5,314 bases of DNA from Rubrivivax sp. (GTDB taxonomy: Bacteria; Pseudomonadota; Gammaproteobacteria; Burkholderiales; Burkholderiaceae). Made by a program: the position numbers and the translations under genes. The notes below the pieces were generated by a model that made no database searches, was not told where the DNA came from, and was given only the letters and a program-made list of their open reading frames with translations. This document shows, piece by piece, positions 1 through 5,298 of this stretch (position 1 is its first letter; each line of letters begins with the position of its first letter). The stretch spans positions 1 through 5,314 of the forward strand of contig SEEY01000320.1 in the NCBI GenBank assembly GCA_004211235.1, written 5' to 3'.

Positions 1-215
1 ACGGCCTGCCGCTCTACGCACTGGCCTTCGGCGCCACGCTGGCGACGTCCGTGCTGGGCATGACGGCCGCCGGCCACGGCGGGCATCGCGGTGGCGACGG
101 CGATGGACTCGAAGGCCAGCATGGAGATCAGCGCGACGGCGCCGATGCAGGCCGCGCGGCGGCCGGGGGCGAAGAGCTTGTCGGAGGGGGTGGTGGTCAC
201 GGGATCGGCATTCAT
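1..215 (-). CDS. MFS transporter, N-terminal fragment (partial, rearranged)
   Basis: This is the start of a major facilitator superfamily transporter, an inner-membrane secondary carrier whose substrate cannot be told from so little sequence. The ATG at 215-213 opens a frame with a short polar cytoplasmic head (MNADPVTTTPSDKLFAPGRR, residues 1-20). A hydrophobic first helix follows at residues 21-48, ending ESIAVATAMPAVA, typical of drug-exporter-like MFS proteins. After codon 48 (position 72) the minus frame stays open to the window edge, but its translation is Arg/Gln/Gly-rich and no longer resembles a membrane protein. The expected second helix is instead encoded on the plus strand at 3-74. 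Only 72-215 is therefore convincing coding sequence on this strand. The gene is divergent from queD. No strong Shine-Dalgarno sequence is visible upstream of the ATG. Confidence 0.6.
   Translation of the reverse strand, partial: MNADPVTTTPSDKLFAPGRRAACIGAVALISMLAFESIAVATAMPAVAGGRHAQHGRRQRGAEGQCVERQA
3..74 (+). other. Inverted TM2 segment of the same MFS transporter
   Basis: Read on the plus strand, codons from position 3 give GLPLYALAFG, then ATLATSVLGMTAAG. This is the pattern of MFS transmembrane helix 2, which normally follows the TM1 ending '...ATAMPAVA' after a loop of a few residues. That TM1 is encoded on the opposite strand at 72-215. The segment therefore appears to be the next piece of the same gene in the wrong orientation. 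The assignment rests on recognising the family pattern by eye. The frame runs on past 74 as HGGHRGG, which is not transporter-like. Confidence 0.6.
69..75. other. Strand-switch junction at a GCCGGC palindrome
   Basis: The plus-strand TM2 reading ends and the minus-strand TM1 reading begins within these bases. They contain the 6-base palindrome GCCGGC (69-74), which overlaps GGCC (72-75). A short palindrome shared by both arms is what a microhomology-mediated inversion, a foldback chimera or an assembly misjoin would leave. The sequence alone cannot distinguish these. Confidence 0.5.
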
Positions 216-286
216 CGGCTCAGCCTGGAGGCTCAAGCCCACTTCAAGTCAAGCGCCCCGCGGGCAGCAGAGGGGACAATCGCGGC
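216..286. promoter_or_regulatory. Divergent intergenic region between MFS gene and queD
   Basis: This 71-bp gap separates two divergent start codons, so promoters for both the transporter and the queDE operon should lie in or near it. The only element I can point to is a purine-rich AGAGGGG at 269-275, about 11 bases before the queD ATG, a plausible though slightly distant ribosome binding site. No convincing -35/-10 pair, preQ1 riboswitch fold or operator palindrome was recognised. Confidence 0.3.
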
Positions 287-1381
287 ATGTCAGTTTCGGT
301 CCTTCATTGCGCGTCCGCCGGTTTCGAGTCGGCATGCCGCATTCCCGCCCTGCCCGCCTCGCACCGCAGCCACGGCCTGCACGGCCACAGCTACTTCGCC
401 ACGGTGCGCGCCGCACTGCCGGCCGGCTGGGCGGCCTTCCCCGGCGGCGAGGTTCAGGCGCTGCGTTCACGCATGGGCGAGGTCGTTGGGCCGCTGGACC
501 ATGCGCTGCTGAACGACCACCTCGCCGAGCCCACCGACGAGAACCTCGCGCGCTGGCTACGCAGCCGAGTCAACGTGCCCGGCATCGTGCAGGTCGGCGT
601 GCAGAGCACCACGCACAGCGGCGTGGACCTGGACAGCGCCGGCCATGCCCACGTGTGGCGACGCTACCGTTTCCAGGCGGCGCACCAGCTTCCCAACGTG
701 CCGGCCGGCCACCAGTGCGGCCGCATGCACGGGCATGGCTTCGAGGTCATCCTGCATGCGAACACCGACCTCGGCGAGCGCGATCTCGCCATCGACTATG
801 ACCACCTCGACGAGGTCTGGGCGCCGCTGCACTTCGCGCTGAACTACCGCTGTCTCAACGACATCGCCGGCCTGCAGAACCCGACCAGCGAGAACATCTC
901 CGCATGGCTGTGGCAAAGGCTCAAGCCCGAGCTGCCGGAGCTGAGCTGGGTGACCGTCTACGAGACCGGCTCCAGCGGCGCCAACTTCAACGGCCAGAGC
1001 TATCGCATCTGGAAGGAGATGACGCTCGACAGCGCCGTTCGCCTGCGCCAGGCGCCCGACGGCCATCCGCTGGCCAGCACACACGGGCACACCTTCACCT
1101 TGAGGTTGCACCTGGCCGCGCCGCTGGACCAGGTGATGGGCTGGACGGTGGATTTCGGCGACGTGAAGGCGCTGTTCAACCCGATCTTCAAGCGGCTGGA
1201 TCACCATCCGCTGTACGAGATTGCCGGCCTGCCCGATGGCGACGCGGCAAGCATCGCCGCCTGGGTGCTGCGCGAAGGCGGCGGCGTGCTGCCGCAGATC
1301 GACCGCGTGGACCTGTACGAGACGCGCGGCTCGGGCGCGATCGTCAGCCGGGCCGATTCGGAAGAGCTGATTCCGGTATGA
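287..1381 (+). CDS. queD: 6-carboxytetrahydropterin synthase, triple tandem PTPS-domain form
   Basis: QueD converts 7,8-dihydroneopterin triphosphate to 6-carboxy-5,6,7,8-tetrahydropterin in the cytoplasm, an early step of queuosine synthesis. Typical QueD has about 120 residues. This protein has 364 and contains three consecutive PTPS-like units. Unit 1 (about 12-115) has C17 in place of the first zinc His, H32/H34, Ser28 in place of the catalytic Cys, D71-H72, and Gln106 in place of the pterin-binding Glu. Unit 2 (about 128-243) is closest to E. coli QueD: FQAAH (H133), catalytic C144 in CGRMHGH, H148/H150, ENPTSEN-like NPTSEN, and E226 in YETGSSG. However, its Asp-His pair is replaced by Asn186-Tyr187. 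Unit 3 (about 249-355) keeps H266/H268, WTVDF, D305-H306 and E345 but has Leu262 at the Cys position and no first zinc His. The enzyme is normally a multimer with active sites between subunits, so one chain could form a pseudo-trimer with a single composite site. Its TGA overlaps the queE ATG, which supports translational coupling. Family assignment is firm; activity of the fused form is inferred. Confidence 0.9.
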   Translation: MSVSVLHCASAGFESACRIPALPASHRSHGLHGHSYFATVRAALPAGWAAFPGGEVQALRSRMGEVVGPLDHALLNDHLAEPTDENLARWLRSRVNVPGIVQVGVQSTTHSGVDLDSAGHAHVWRRYRFQAAHQLPNVPAGHQCGRMHGHGFEVILHANTDLGERDLAIDYDHLDEVWAPLHFALNYRCLNDIAGLQNPTSENISAWLWQRLKPELPELSWVTVYETGSSGANFNGQSYRIWKEMTLDSAVRLRQAPDGHPLASTHGHTFTLRLHLAAPLDQVMGWTVDFGDVKALFNPIFKRLDHHPLYEIAGLPDGDAASIAAWVLREGGGVLPQIDRVDLYETRGSGAIVSRADSEELIPV

Positions 1382-2007
1382 CGTACAGCGTTAAAGAACT
1401 GTTCTACACGCTGCAAGGCGAAGGCGCCCAGGCCGGCCGCGCCGCGGTGTTCTGCCGCTTTGCCGGCTGCAACCTCTGGACCGGCCGCGAGCAGGACCGC
1501 GAGAAGGCGGTCTGCACCTTCTGCGACACGGATTTCGTCGGCACGGATGGCGAGGGCGGCGGCAAGTTTGCGACGGCTGATGAGCTGGCGGATGCCGTCG
1601 CGAAGGCTTGGCCGGGCGGTGGCAAACCGTATGTGGTGTGCACCGGCGGCGAGCCGCTGCTGCAGCTCGACACGCCGCTGATCGACGCGCTGCATGCGCG
1701 CGGCTTCGAGATTGCCGTCGAGACGAACGGCACGCAACCCGCGCCGCCGGGGCTGGACTGGATCTGCGTCAGCCCCAAGGCCGACGCGCCCCTGGTACTG
1801 ACCTCGGGCCATGAGCTGAAGCTCGTCTACCCGCAGCCACTCGCCCAGCCGGAACGCTTTGCCGGCCTGGACTTCCAGAACTTCTTCCTGCAGCCGATGG
1901 ACTCGGTGCTGCAACGCGAACACACCAGGGCGGCGGTGGCCTACTGCATGGCGCATCCGCAGTGGCGGCTGTCGGTGCAGATGCACAAAGTGGTGGGGAT
2001 CGCCTGA
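1378..2007 (+). CDS. queE: 7-carboxy-7-deazaguanine synthase (radical SAM)
   Basis: QueE is a cytoplasmic radical SAM enzyme that rearranges 6-carboxy-tetrahydropterin, the QueD product, into 7-carboxy-7-deazaguanine on the way to preQ0 and queuosine. The 209-residue protein begins MTYSVKELFYTLQGEGAQAG, the usual QueE opening. The [4Fe-4S] ligands are C31, C46 and C49, a CX14CX2C spacing rather than the canonical CX3CX2C; as I recall, the structurally studied Burkholderia multivorans QueE has this spacing too. GGEP, the SAM-contacting motif, is at residues 90-93, ETNGT lies in the middle strand region, and the C-terminus ends QMHKVVGIA, as in complete family members. The ATG at 1378 is chosen because it fits the family start and gives a 4-bp ATGA overlap with queD. 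The same frame is open further upstream, but that part is only the antisense-like shadow of queD. The gene appears intact. Confidence 0.95.
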   Translation: MTYSVKELFYTLQGEGAQAGRAAVFCRFAGCNLWTGREQDREKAVCTFCDTDFVGTDGEGGGKFATADELADAVAKAWPGGGKPYVVCTGGEPLLQLDTPLIDALHARGFEIAVETNGTQPAPPGLDWICVSPKADAPLVLTSGHELKLVYPQPLAQPERFAGLDFQNFFLQPMDSVLQREHTRAAVAYCMAHPQWRLSVQMHKVVGIA

Positions 2008-2013
2008 CACCCT

Positions 2014-2022
2014 GTGCTCGAC
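2014..2022. repeat. 9-bp inverted repeat, left arm
   Basis: GTGCTCGAC lies just after the queE stop. Its exact reverse complement is at 2661-2669, so the pair brackets the lower-GC segment. The match ends after nine bases on each side. The word also spells the common high-GC codons Val-Leu-Asp, so chance remains possible. Confidence 0.35.
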
Positions 2023-2030
2023 GGTTCCCT

Positions 2031-2579
2031 CTATCGCTTATCTGATTCAAAGAGTCGTGGATCGCAGGTCGTCTGAGTGCGCTTGAATTCCCCTGTTCCA
2101 TGGTGGAAGAAGGTTCTGTTCCCATGGCTTGGATCCAGATCTCTGTTGTTCACTGCCCTGGTCCATTGCACTCTCGCGTTGTCGGCGGTCACCTCGAGCA
2201 ACGAGTAGGTATGAATCTCGACCCAATCCGGCTGCTTCCTGGCCGCGTTGATGAACGAAAGGACATGCGTGTCTGCTTCCGACCGAATGGCCATGTGCAG
2301 GCTGATGGCGCTATACCGATTCGGCTTTTCTTGATCTTGCGCCCACACGCTCGCCGTGCCTTTGCAAGCCGCGATGAGCAGCCCGTAGCTCCCCGACGAG
2401 GGCGTTCCATCGGCTTGAAATCCGGACCAGTCGATGCGCCCCTGCCAGACGCCATCCGGAATATCGTGACTGGGCGTCGACGGGACTGTTGAAATCGGCG
2501 GTGTTTGCGCAGGTCCGCTCGGCTTCGACGCACAGGCTGTAATGAGAACGGCGCAGACCAATCCCAAGAGTGTTCGCAT
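2031..2579 (-). CDS. Putative outer-membrane lipoprotein, lower-GC (alternative start of the fused ORF)
   Basis: Starting at the internal ATG (2579-2577), the product is a 182-residue lipoprotein. It has a basic Arg2, a hydrophobic stretch and the lipobox ITAC, with the acylated Cys at 16. Ala at +2 suggests outer-membrane rather than inner-membrane retention. A Ser/Thr/Pro-rich linker (about 18-40) leads to a globular domain beginning IPDGVWQGRIDWSGF. The only cysteines after the lipid anchor are C72 and C172. I do not recognise the family. Codon use and base composition differ from all neighbours, since 60-base samples at 2041, 2281 and 2581 are 52-53% GC by hand count, which suggests recent acquisition. 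The Shine-Dalgarno sequence before this ATG is weak (GTGAAG-like). The gene is convergent with queE, with 23 bases between their stops and no obvious terminator. Confidence 0.5.
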   Translation of the reverse strand: MRTLLGLVCAVLITACASKPSGPAQTPPISTVPSTPSHDIPDGVWQGRIDWSGFQADGTPSSGSYGLLIAACKGTASVWAQDQEKPNRYSAISLHMAIRSEADTHVLSFINAARKQPDWVEIHTYSLLEVTADNARVQWTRAVNNRDLDPSHGNRTFFHHGTGEFKRTQTTCDPRLFESDKR

Positions 2580-2852
2580 TTGAGGCTTCACTTCAAGCAA
2601 GACTGCTGTCGATTCCAGATATACCGCCCAAACATCCCGCCGTACCTTGCAGCTGAACTTGTCGAGCACGACGCCATTCAGTGTGTTGAGCAACGACACG
2701 TGGTGGTGGCTGACCGCCTCCTCGCTGACCTCCTGGCCGAGCTTGAGCATCTGGCCGGTCACGCCCAGGCCCTTCACCGCGATCTTGCGTGACGGCACGA
2801 TGGCTCCGATGTCGCTGAGGCCGAGTGCCTCGGAGGCCCGTTTCTTGAACAT
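2031..2852 (-). CDS. Hypothetical 273-aa fused ORF: native N-terminus joined to lipoprotein
   Basis: This frame opens at an ATG (2852-2850) with GGAGT five bases upstream, a good ribosome binding site. The first 70 or so codons (MFKKRASEALGLSDIGAIVP... to about KFSCKV) have roughly 90% G/C at third positions, so they look like genuine native coding sequence in this frame. I do not recognise the family. Past about residue 70 codon use becomes mixed and GC falls to about 52%. The frame then runs without a stop into a complete lipoprotein sequence starting at residue 92 (MRTLLGLVC...), which places an export signal in the middle of the chain. This is odd for one protein. The likeliest reading is a truncated native gene whose 3' part was replaced by a lower-GC segment carrying the lipoprotein gene. 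Either the long chain or only the lipoprotein from 2579 may be made. Confidence 0.45.
   Translation of the reverse strand: MFKKRASEALGLSDIGAIVPSRKIAVKGLGVTGQMLKLGQEVSEEAVSHHHVSLLNTLNGVVLDKFSCKVRRDVWAVYLESTAVLLEVKPQMRTLLGLVCAVLITACASKPSGPAQTPPISTVPSTPSHDIPDGVWQGRIDWSGFQADGTPSSGSYGLLIAACKGTASVWAQDQEKPNRYSAISLHMAIRSEADTHVLSFINAARKQPDWVEIHTYSLLEVTADNARVQWTRAVNNRDLDPSHGNRTFFHHGTGEFKRTQTTCDPRLFESDKR
2661..2669. repeat. 9-bp inverted repeat, right arm
   Basis: GTCGAGCAC is the exact reverse complement of 2014-2022. It sits at the point where the minus-strand frame changes from high-GC native codon use to the lower-GC segment (codons for VLD before KFSC). Confidence 0.35.
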
Positions 2853-2857
2853 CGCTC

Positions 2858-2862
2858 ACTCC
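2858..2862 (-). promoter_or_regulatory. Ribosome binding site for the 2852 start
   Basis: Read on the minus strand this is GGAGT followed by GAGCG and the ATG. The spacing and match are good. It supports 2852 as a real initiation site, even though the downstream lipoprotein signal argues for a second start at 2579. Confidence 0.5.
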
Positions 2863-2952
2863 ACGGGAAGGGAGGCGCAGTTTGCCCCCGCTGCCTTCGC
2901 CGTTGCCGCCGACCTGCGCGGGAATATGAACACCCGCAGCGGCGGACGTGCA

Positions 2953-3351
2953 TCAACCCCGGCAGTAGCCTTCGCCCGCCTTCACCACGAGGCAATCCGT
3001 CTTGTCGGCGAGCCATTTCATGCCCGTGTCTGCGCCGCTGCCGGCGCGGAGAGTTTCGTTGATGCCGTCTCGCGTGAAGCTGAGCCAATCAGTACCAGCC
3101 GTGGCATCAAAGCTGCGCGGCCCGTCCAGGTTCTGCACCGTGACGCGGTAGCTGCCATTCGCGCCACCGCTGATGTCCAGGAAGGTGCCCTCGGGGCCTT
3201 GCCAGCGGCCGAGCCACCGGGTCGGCAAGGCAACAGCTGTCGATGCGGTGGATTGAGGCGGCGCCACGGGCTCTGGCGATGTCTTGCCGCAGCCGACCAA
3301 TGCGGCCGCAACTGCCGCTGCGCCGAGCACTTGTTGACTCCGCATGGTCAT
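2953..3351 (-). CDS. Conserved hypothetical small lipoprotein
   Basis: The 132-residue product starts MTMRSQQVLGAAAVAAALVG followed by Cys21, a classical lipoprotein signal with lipobox LVGC. A low-complexity Ser/Thr/Pro linker (about 23-43) is followed by a compact domain with WLGRWQGPEG (46-55), GSYRVTVQNLDGPRSF (66-81) and a C-terminal TGMKWLADKTDC...GEGYCR (109-131). This pattern looks like that of small conserved hypothetical lipoproteins in other proteobacteria. C120 and C130 could form a disulfide in the periplasm. The start at 3351 is preferred because ATGA overlaps the stop of the upstream cupin gene and the signal peptide begins there. The open frame extends upstream to 3447, but that part is Arg/His-rich shadow sequence. 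Its molecular role is unknown. It ends 100 bases before the next minus-strand start. Confidence 0.85.
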   Translation of the reverse strand: MTMRSQQVLGAAAVAAALVGCGKTSPEPVAPPQSTASTAVALPTRWLGRWQGPEGTFLDISGGANGSYRVTVQNLDGPRSFDATAGTDWLSFTRDGINETLRAGSGADTGMKWLADKTDCLVVKAGEGYCRG

Positions 3352-3719
3352 ACCGGACGCAGCTGCTCGGCCAGGCTGCGCGTCTTGTCGGTGACTTCGC
3401 TGCCGGTGTGCAGGGTCGACTTCCGTTCGATCAGCATGAGGTGGCACTCCTGCTCTGCGACCGGGTTGTGCCGCACGCCTTTGGGCACCACGAAGGCGTC
3501 GCCTTCCTGCAGCACGACGGTGCGGTCTTCCATCTCGATGGTCAGCGACCCCTTGAGGATGTAGAACAGCTCGTCTTCGTCGTCGTGGCTGTGCCAGGTG
3601 AGCGAGCCCTGGACCTTGGCCACCTTGACGAACGAGTCGTCCAGCTCAGCGACGACGCGCGGCGACCAGCGCTCCGCGAGGCCGGCAGCAACCGTCTTCG
3701 GTGAAACCACATCGTTCAT
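3348..3719 (-). CDS. Cupin domain-containing protein
   Basis: This is a single-domain cytoplasmic cupin of 123 residues with no signal peptide. Cupin motif 1 is seen as G38...H43-S-H45...E50...G57 (WHSHDDEDELFYILKG) and motif 2 as G73...P79-K-G81...H84. Together they supply the usual 3-His/1-Glu metal site (H43, H45, E50, H84). Small stand-alone cupins of this type range from sugar- or substrate-binding proteins to dioxygenase-like enzymes, so the substrate cannot be named. The start at 3719 has a strong GGAAGGA ribosome binding site five bases upstream. The TGA stop overlaps the ATG of the downstream lipoprotein gene, so the two are probably translationally coupled. The DUF1223 gene lies 71 bases upstream on the same strand. 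Confidence 0.9.
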   Translation of the reverse strand: MNDVVSPKTVAAGLAERWSPRVVAELDDSFVKVAKVQGSLTWHSHDDEDELFYILKGSLTIEMEDRTVVLQEGDAFVVPKGVRHNPVAEQECHLMLIERKSTLHTGSEVTDKTRSLAEQLRPV

Positions 3720-3724
3720 CAGGG

Positions 3725-3731
3725 TCCTTCC
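3725..3731 (-). promoter_or_regulatory. Strong ribosome binding site of the cupin gene
   Basis: On the minus strand the sequence GGAAGGA stands five bases before the ATG at 3719. It fixes that start and suggests efficient initiation for the cupin-lipoprotein pair. Confidence 0.6.
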
Positions 3732-3790
3732 AACGCAGCAACTTCAGGTCAGCGGCTGACTATGCCAAAACGCAACCCCGGCGACGCGGC

Positions 3791-4510
3791 TCAGCAGCCG
3801 ATTTCAAGCGCCTGCAGCACCGCCCCGGTCTGCGCATCGCTCGCCACGGCGATCCAGCGGCTCGGATGCCCCGGCTCTCCCGCATGGACGGGCACCGGCC
3901 ATTCGCCGCGAGCGTGGCCATCCCAGGCCGGCAGCCGCGCGTACTCGCGCACGACGCTGTCGTGGTTCAGCGTCTCGCCGCGGTTCTCGCCGGCGCGGAC
4001 GCGGCTCTGGTGGCCGTCTTCCACGCGCACCCACCAGACCTGGATGCGGCCCGGCGCGCCGGCCAGCGCCTCGGCGGTCAGGCGCAGCTCCCCGCTGGCC
4101 AGGCGCGCCCAGCCGAGCTTCACACGGGCCGACTCGGTCGGTCCCGCCGGCAGGTTGGCGCCGCGCCAGTCCCGCCCGTTGACGACGATCTGCGGCGTGT
4201 AGGCCTGGCGCGCGCCGTTCACACCCACGCCCTGCTGCTGCCGCTCGGTGAAGGCGGGGCTGGAGAAGCGGTCCGGCCAGCCGAGGCCGTTCCAGTAGTC
4301 GACATGGAAGGCCGCCGTGATCACGCCAGGATGGCGCTTCAGCGAACTCAGCCAGCGGTCGGCCGGCGGGCAGGAGGAGCAGCCCTCCGACGTGTAGAGC
4401 TCGACGACGCGCGGCACGGCGGCGCCGCTCTGCACGGTGGTTGCCGGGCAGGTCTGGGCGGATGCGGCGAGCGGTATGGCCAACGCCAACAGCAGAGGGA
4501 TGAGCTTCAT
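3791..4510 (-). CDS. DUF1223 family secreted thioredoxin-like protein
   Basis: The 239-residue product has a Sec signal peptide (MKLIPLLLALAIPLAASA, likely cleaved after Ala18), so it is predicted to be periplasmic. The mature part begins with VVELYTSEGCSSCPPADRWL (35-54), the hallmark of DUF1223 proteins, carrying a CSSC redox-type motif at C44-C47. It continues with HVDYWNGLGWPDRF (69-82) and AYTPQIVVNG (103-112), where the Thr-Pro corresponds to the cis-Pro loop expected of a thioredoxin fold. A C-terminal beta-rich part includes HDSVVREY (183-190). The family is uncharacterised as far as I know; thiol-disulfide chemistry is an inference from CxxC plus cis-Pro. The ATG at 4510 is chosen because the signal peptide starts there. 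A TTG five codons upstream is possible but adds nothing recognisable. No strong Shine-Dalgarno is visible. The gene may share a transcript with the cupin downstream. Confidence 0.9.
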   Translation of the reverse strand: MKLIPLLLALAIPLAASAQTCPATTVQSGAAVPRVVELYTSEGCSSCPPADRWLSSLKRHPGVITAAFHVDYWNGLGWPDRFSSPAFTERQQQGVGVNGARQAYTPQIVVNGRDWRGANLPAGPTESARVKLGWARLASGELRLTAEALAGAPGRIQVWWVRVEDGHQSRVRAGENRGETLNHDSVVREYARLPAWDGHARGEWPVPVHAGEPGHPSRWIAVASDAQTGAVLQALEIGC

Positions 4511-4573
4511 GCCGGTGAGTCGCAAACCAGCGGCTCAACCTGACAGCTGTCCCTGCGCTGAATGTCGCGCATG

Positions 4574-4598
4574 AAAAAGGGAGCCCGCAGGCTCCCTT
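4574..4598 (-). terminator. Rho-independent terminator after the OmpW-like gene
   Basis: On the minus strand a perfect 7-bp stem GGGAGCC/GGCTCCC (extendable to 9 bp with A-T pairs) closes a 4-base loop and runs directly into TTTTT (4578-4574). It lies about 21 bases beyond the stop of the gene ending at 4620. It should separate that gene from the DUF1223 gene downstream. Confidence 0.9.
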
Positions 4599-4619
4599 GA
4601 TCGAACGTGGCGGACCGGT

Positions 4620-5288
4620 TCAGAACCGGTAGCCCACCCCGAACTTGATGGACACCGGGTCCAGCGACGTCTCGATGGTCTGGCCGGTGGACAGGCTGCC
4701 GGTCGTCTTGATGAAGGTCTTGGTGACCGACAGGCTGGCGGACCAGTCCTTGGTGACGTTGTAGGCGACCCCTGCCTCCAGCGTTGCGCCGAGTCGTCTC
4801 TTCATGGACAGCGTCGTCGGGTTGGCCGTCGTGCCACCGGTGATGCCCGACAGCGTCGCCGTGGCGCGCGGCTTGAAGAAGTAGCCGTAGGTCGGTCCGG
4901 CACCGACAAAAGGCCGGAGCGCGCTGTTCGCGTCACCGAAACGGTACTGCGCGAGCAAGGTGATCGGCAAGGACTTGACGGTGCCGAGCTTGCCCGTGCC
5001 CTGGATTGCGCCAGCGCCGACGACGTCATGCTTGAACGGCACCGCGATGGGCAGGTCGATGCTGATGTTGTCGGTCCAGTAGTAGGTCACGCCGCCGACG
5101 AAGGAGCTGGCCTTCTTGACGTCGATCTTGGTGCCGGCCAGGCTGGGTGCGGTCAGGTCGCCGCTGTCGACCTGGGGGCTGATCTGGGCCGCGCCGCCGT
5201 AGACGACGATGCTGCCGGCCGCTTGTGCGAACGCGCCACTGCTGGCGAGGAGGGTGGCTGCGGCACCGAGGAGGATCTTGGTTTTCAT
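4620..5288 (-). CDS. OmpW family outer membrane protein
   Basis: This is a 222-residue precursor of an eight-stranded beta-barrel of the OmpW family, small outer-membrane proteins linked to passage of hydrophobic compounds. The Sec signal peptide covers residues 1-21, with Ala19-Phe20-Ala21 before the cleavage site. The mature protein shows alternating hydrophobic strands and family-type segments: the strand SFVGGVTYYWTDNISIDLP (62-80), KLGTVKSLPITLLAQYRFG (100-118) and LRPFVGAGPTYGYFF (124-138). It ends in GVGYRF with the terminal Phe recognised by the BAM machinery. There are no cysteines, as expected. The length is close to E. coli OmpW (212 residues). The ATG at 5288 follows GGAGA (5298-5294) with good spacing. 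A terminator follows the gene, so it is likely the last or only gene of its transcript. Specific substrate is unknown. Confidence 0.92.
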   Translation of the reverse strand: MKTKILLGAAATLLASSGAFAQAAGSIVVYGGAAQISPQVDSGDLTAPSLAGTKIDVKKASSFVGGVTYYWTDNISIDLPIAVPFKHDVVGAGAIQGTGKLGTVKSLPITLLAQYRFGDANSALRPFVGAGPTYGYFFKPRATATLSGITGGTTANPTTLSMKRRLGATLEAGVAYNVTKDWSASLSVTKTFIKTTGSLSTGQTIETSLDPVSIKFGVGYRF

Positions 5289-5293
5289 GGGTG

Positions 5294-5298
5294 TCTCC
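5294..5298 (-). promoter_or_regulatory. Ribosome binding site of the OmpW-like gene
   Basis: On the minus strand GGAGA lies five bases before the ATG at 5288 and supports that start. The promoter lies beyond the window. Confidence 0.55.

Noticed and set aside
216..286. preQ1-type riboswitch before queDE
   Set aside because: The 71-bp gap is short and GC-rich, with no recognisable preQ1 aptamer (hairpin followed by A-rich tail) and no terminator or anti-SD hairpin seen by eye.
557..1207. Long open frame on the minus strand (about 216 codons) inside queD
   Set aside because: It is antisense to a clearly recognised enzyme. It has no recognisable motifs and arises from high-GC codon bias that leaves opposite frames open.
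1201..2010. Long minus-strand open frame opposite queE and the end of queD
   Set aside because: It spans two well-supported plus-strand genes, its translation is low-complexity Arg/Ala/Gly-rich, and it has no domain pattern.
2880..2950. Possible hairpin terminator between the small lipoprotein gene and the 2852 ORF
   Set aside because: Only an imperfect bulged stem around CTGCGGG/CCCGCGCAG can be drawn and there is no T-tract after it.
2041..3351. Possible duplication relationship between the two neighbouring lipoproteins
   Set aside because: They share only a lipobox, a Pro/Ser/Thr linker and short W-G and GSY words. This is too little to claim homology, and their base composition differs strongly.
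2647..3564. Plus-strand open frame of about 305 codons across the lipoprotein and cupin region
   Set aside because: It covers parts of three minus-strand genes that have signal peptides, motifs and ribosome binding sites. The plus-strand product shows nothing recognisable.
3701..4543. Plus-strand open frame of about 280 codons opposite the DUF1223 gene
   Set aside because: The minus strand gives a clean signal peptide and CSSC thioredoxin-like protein. The plus-strand translation is Arg/Ala-rich shadow sequence.
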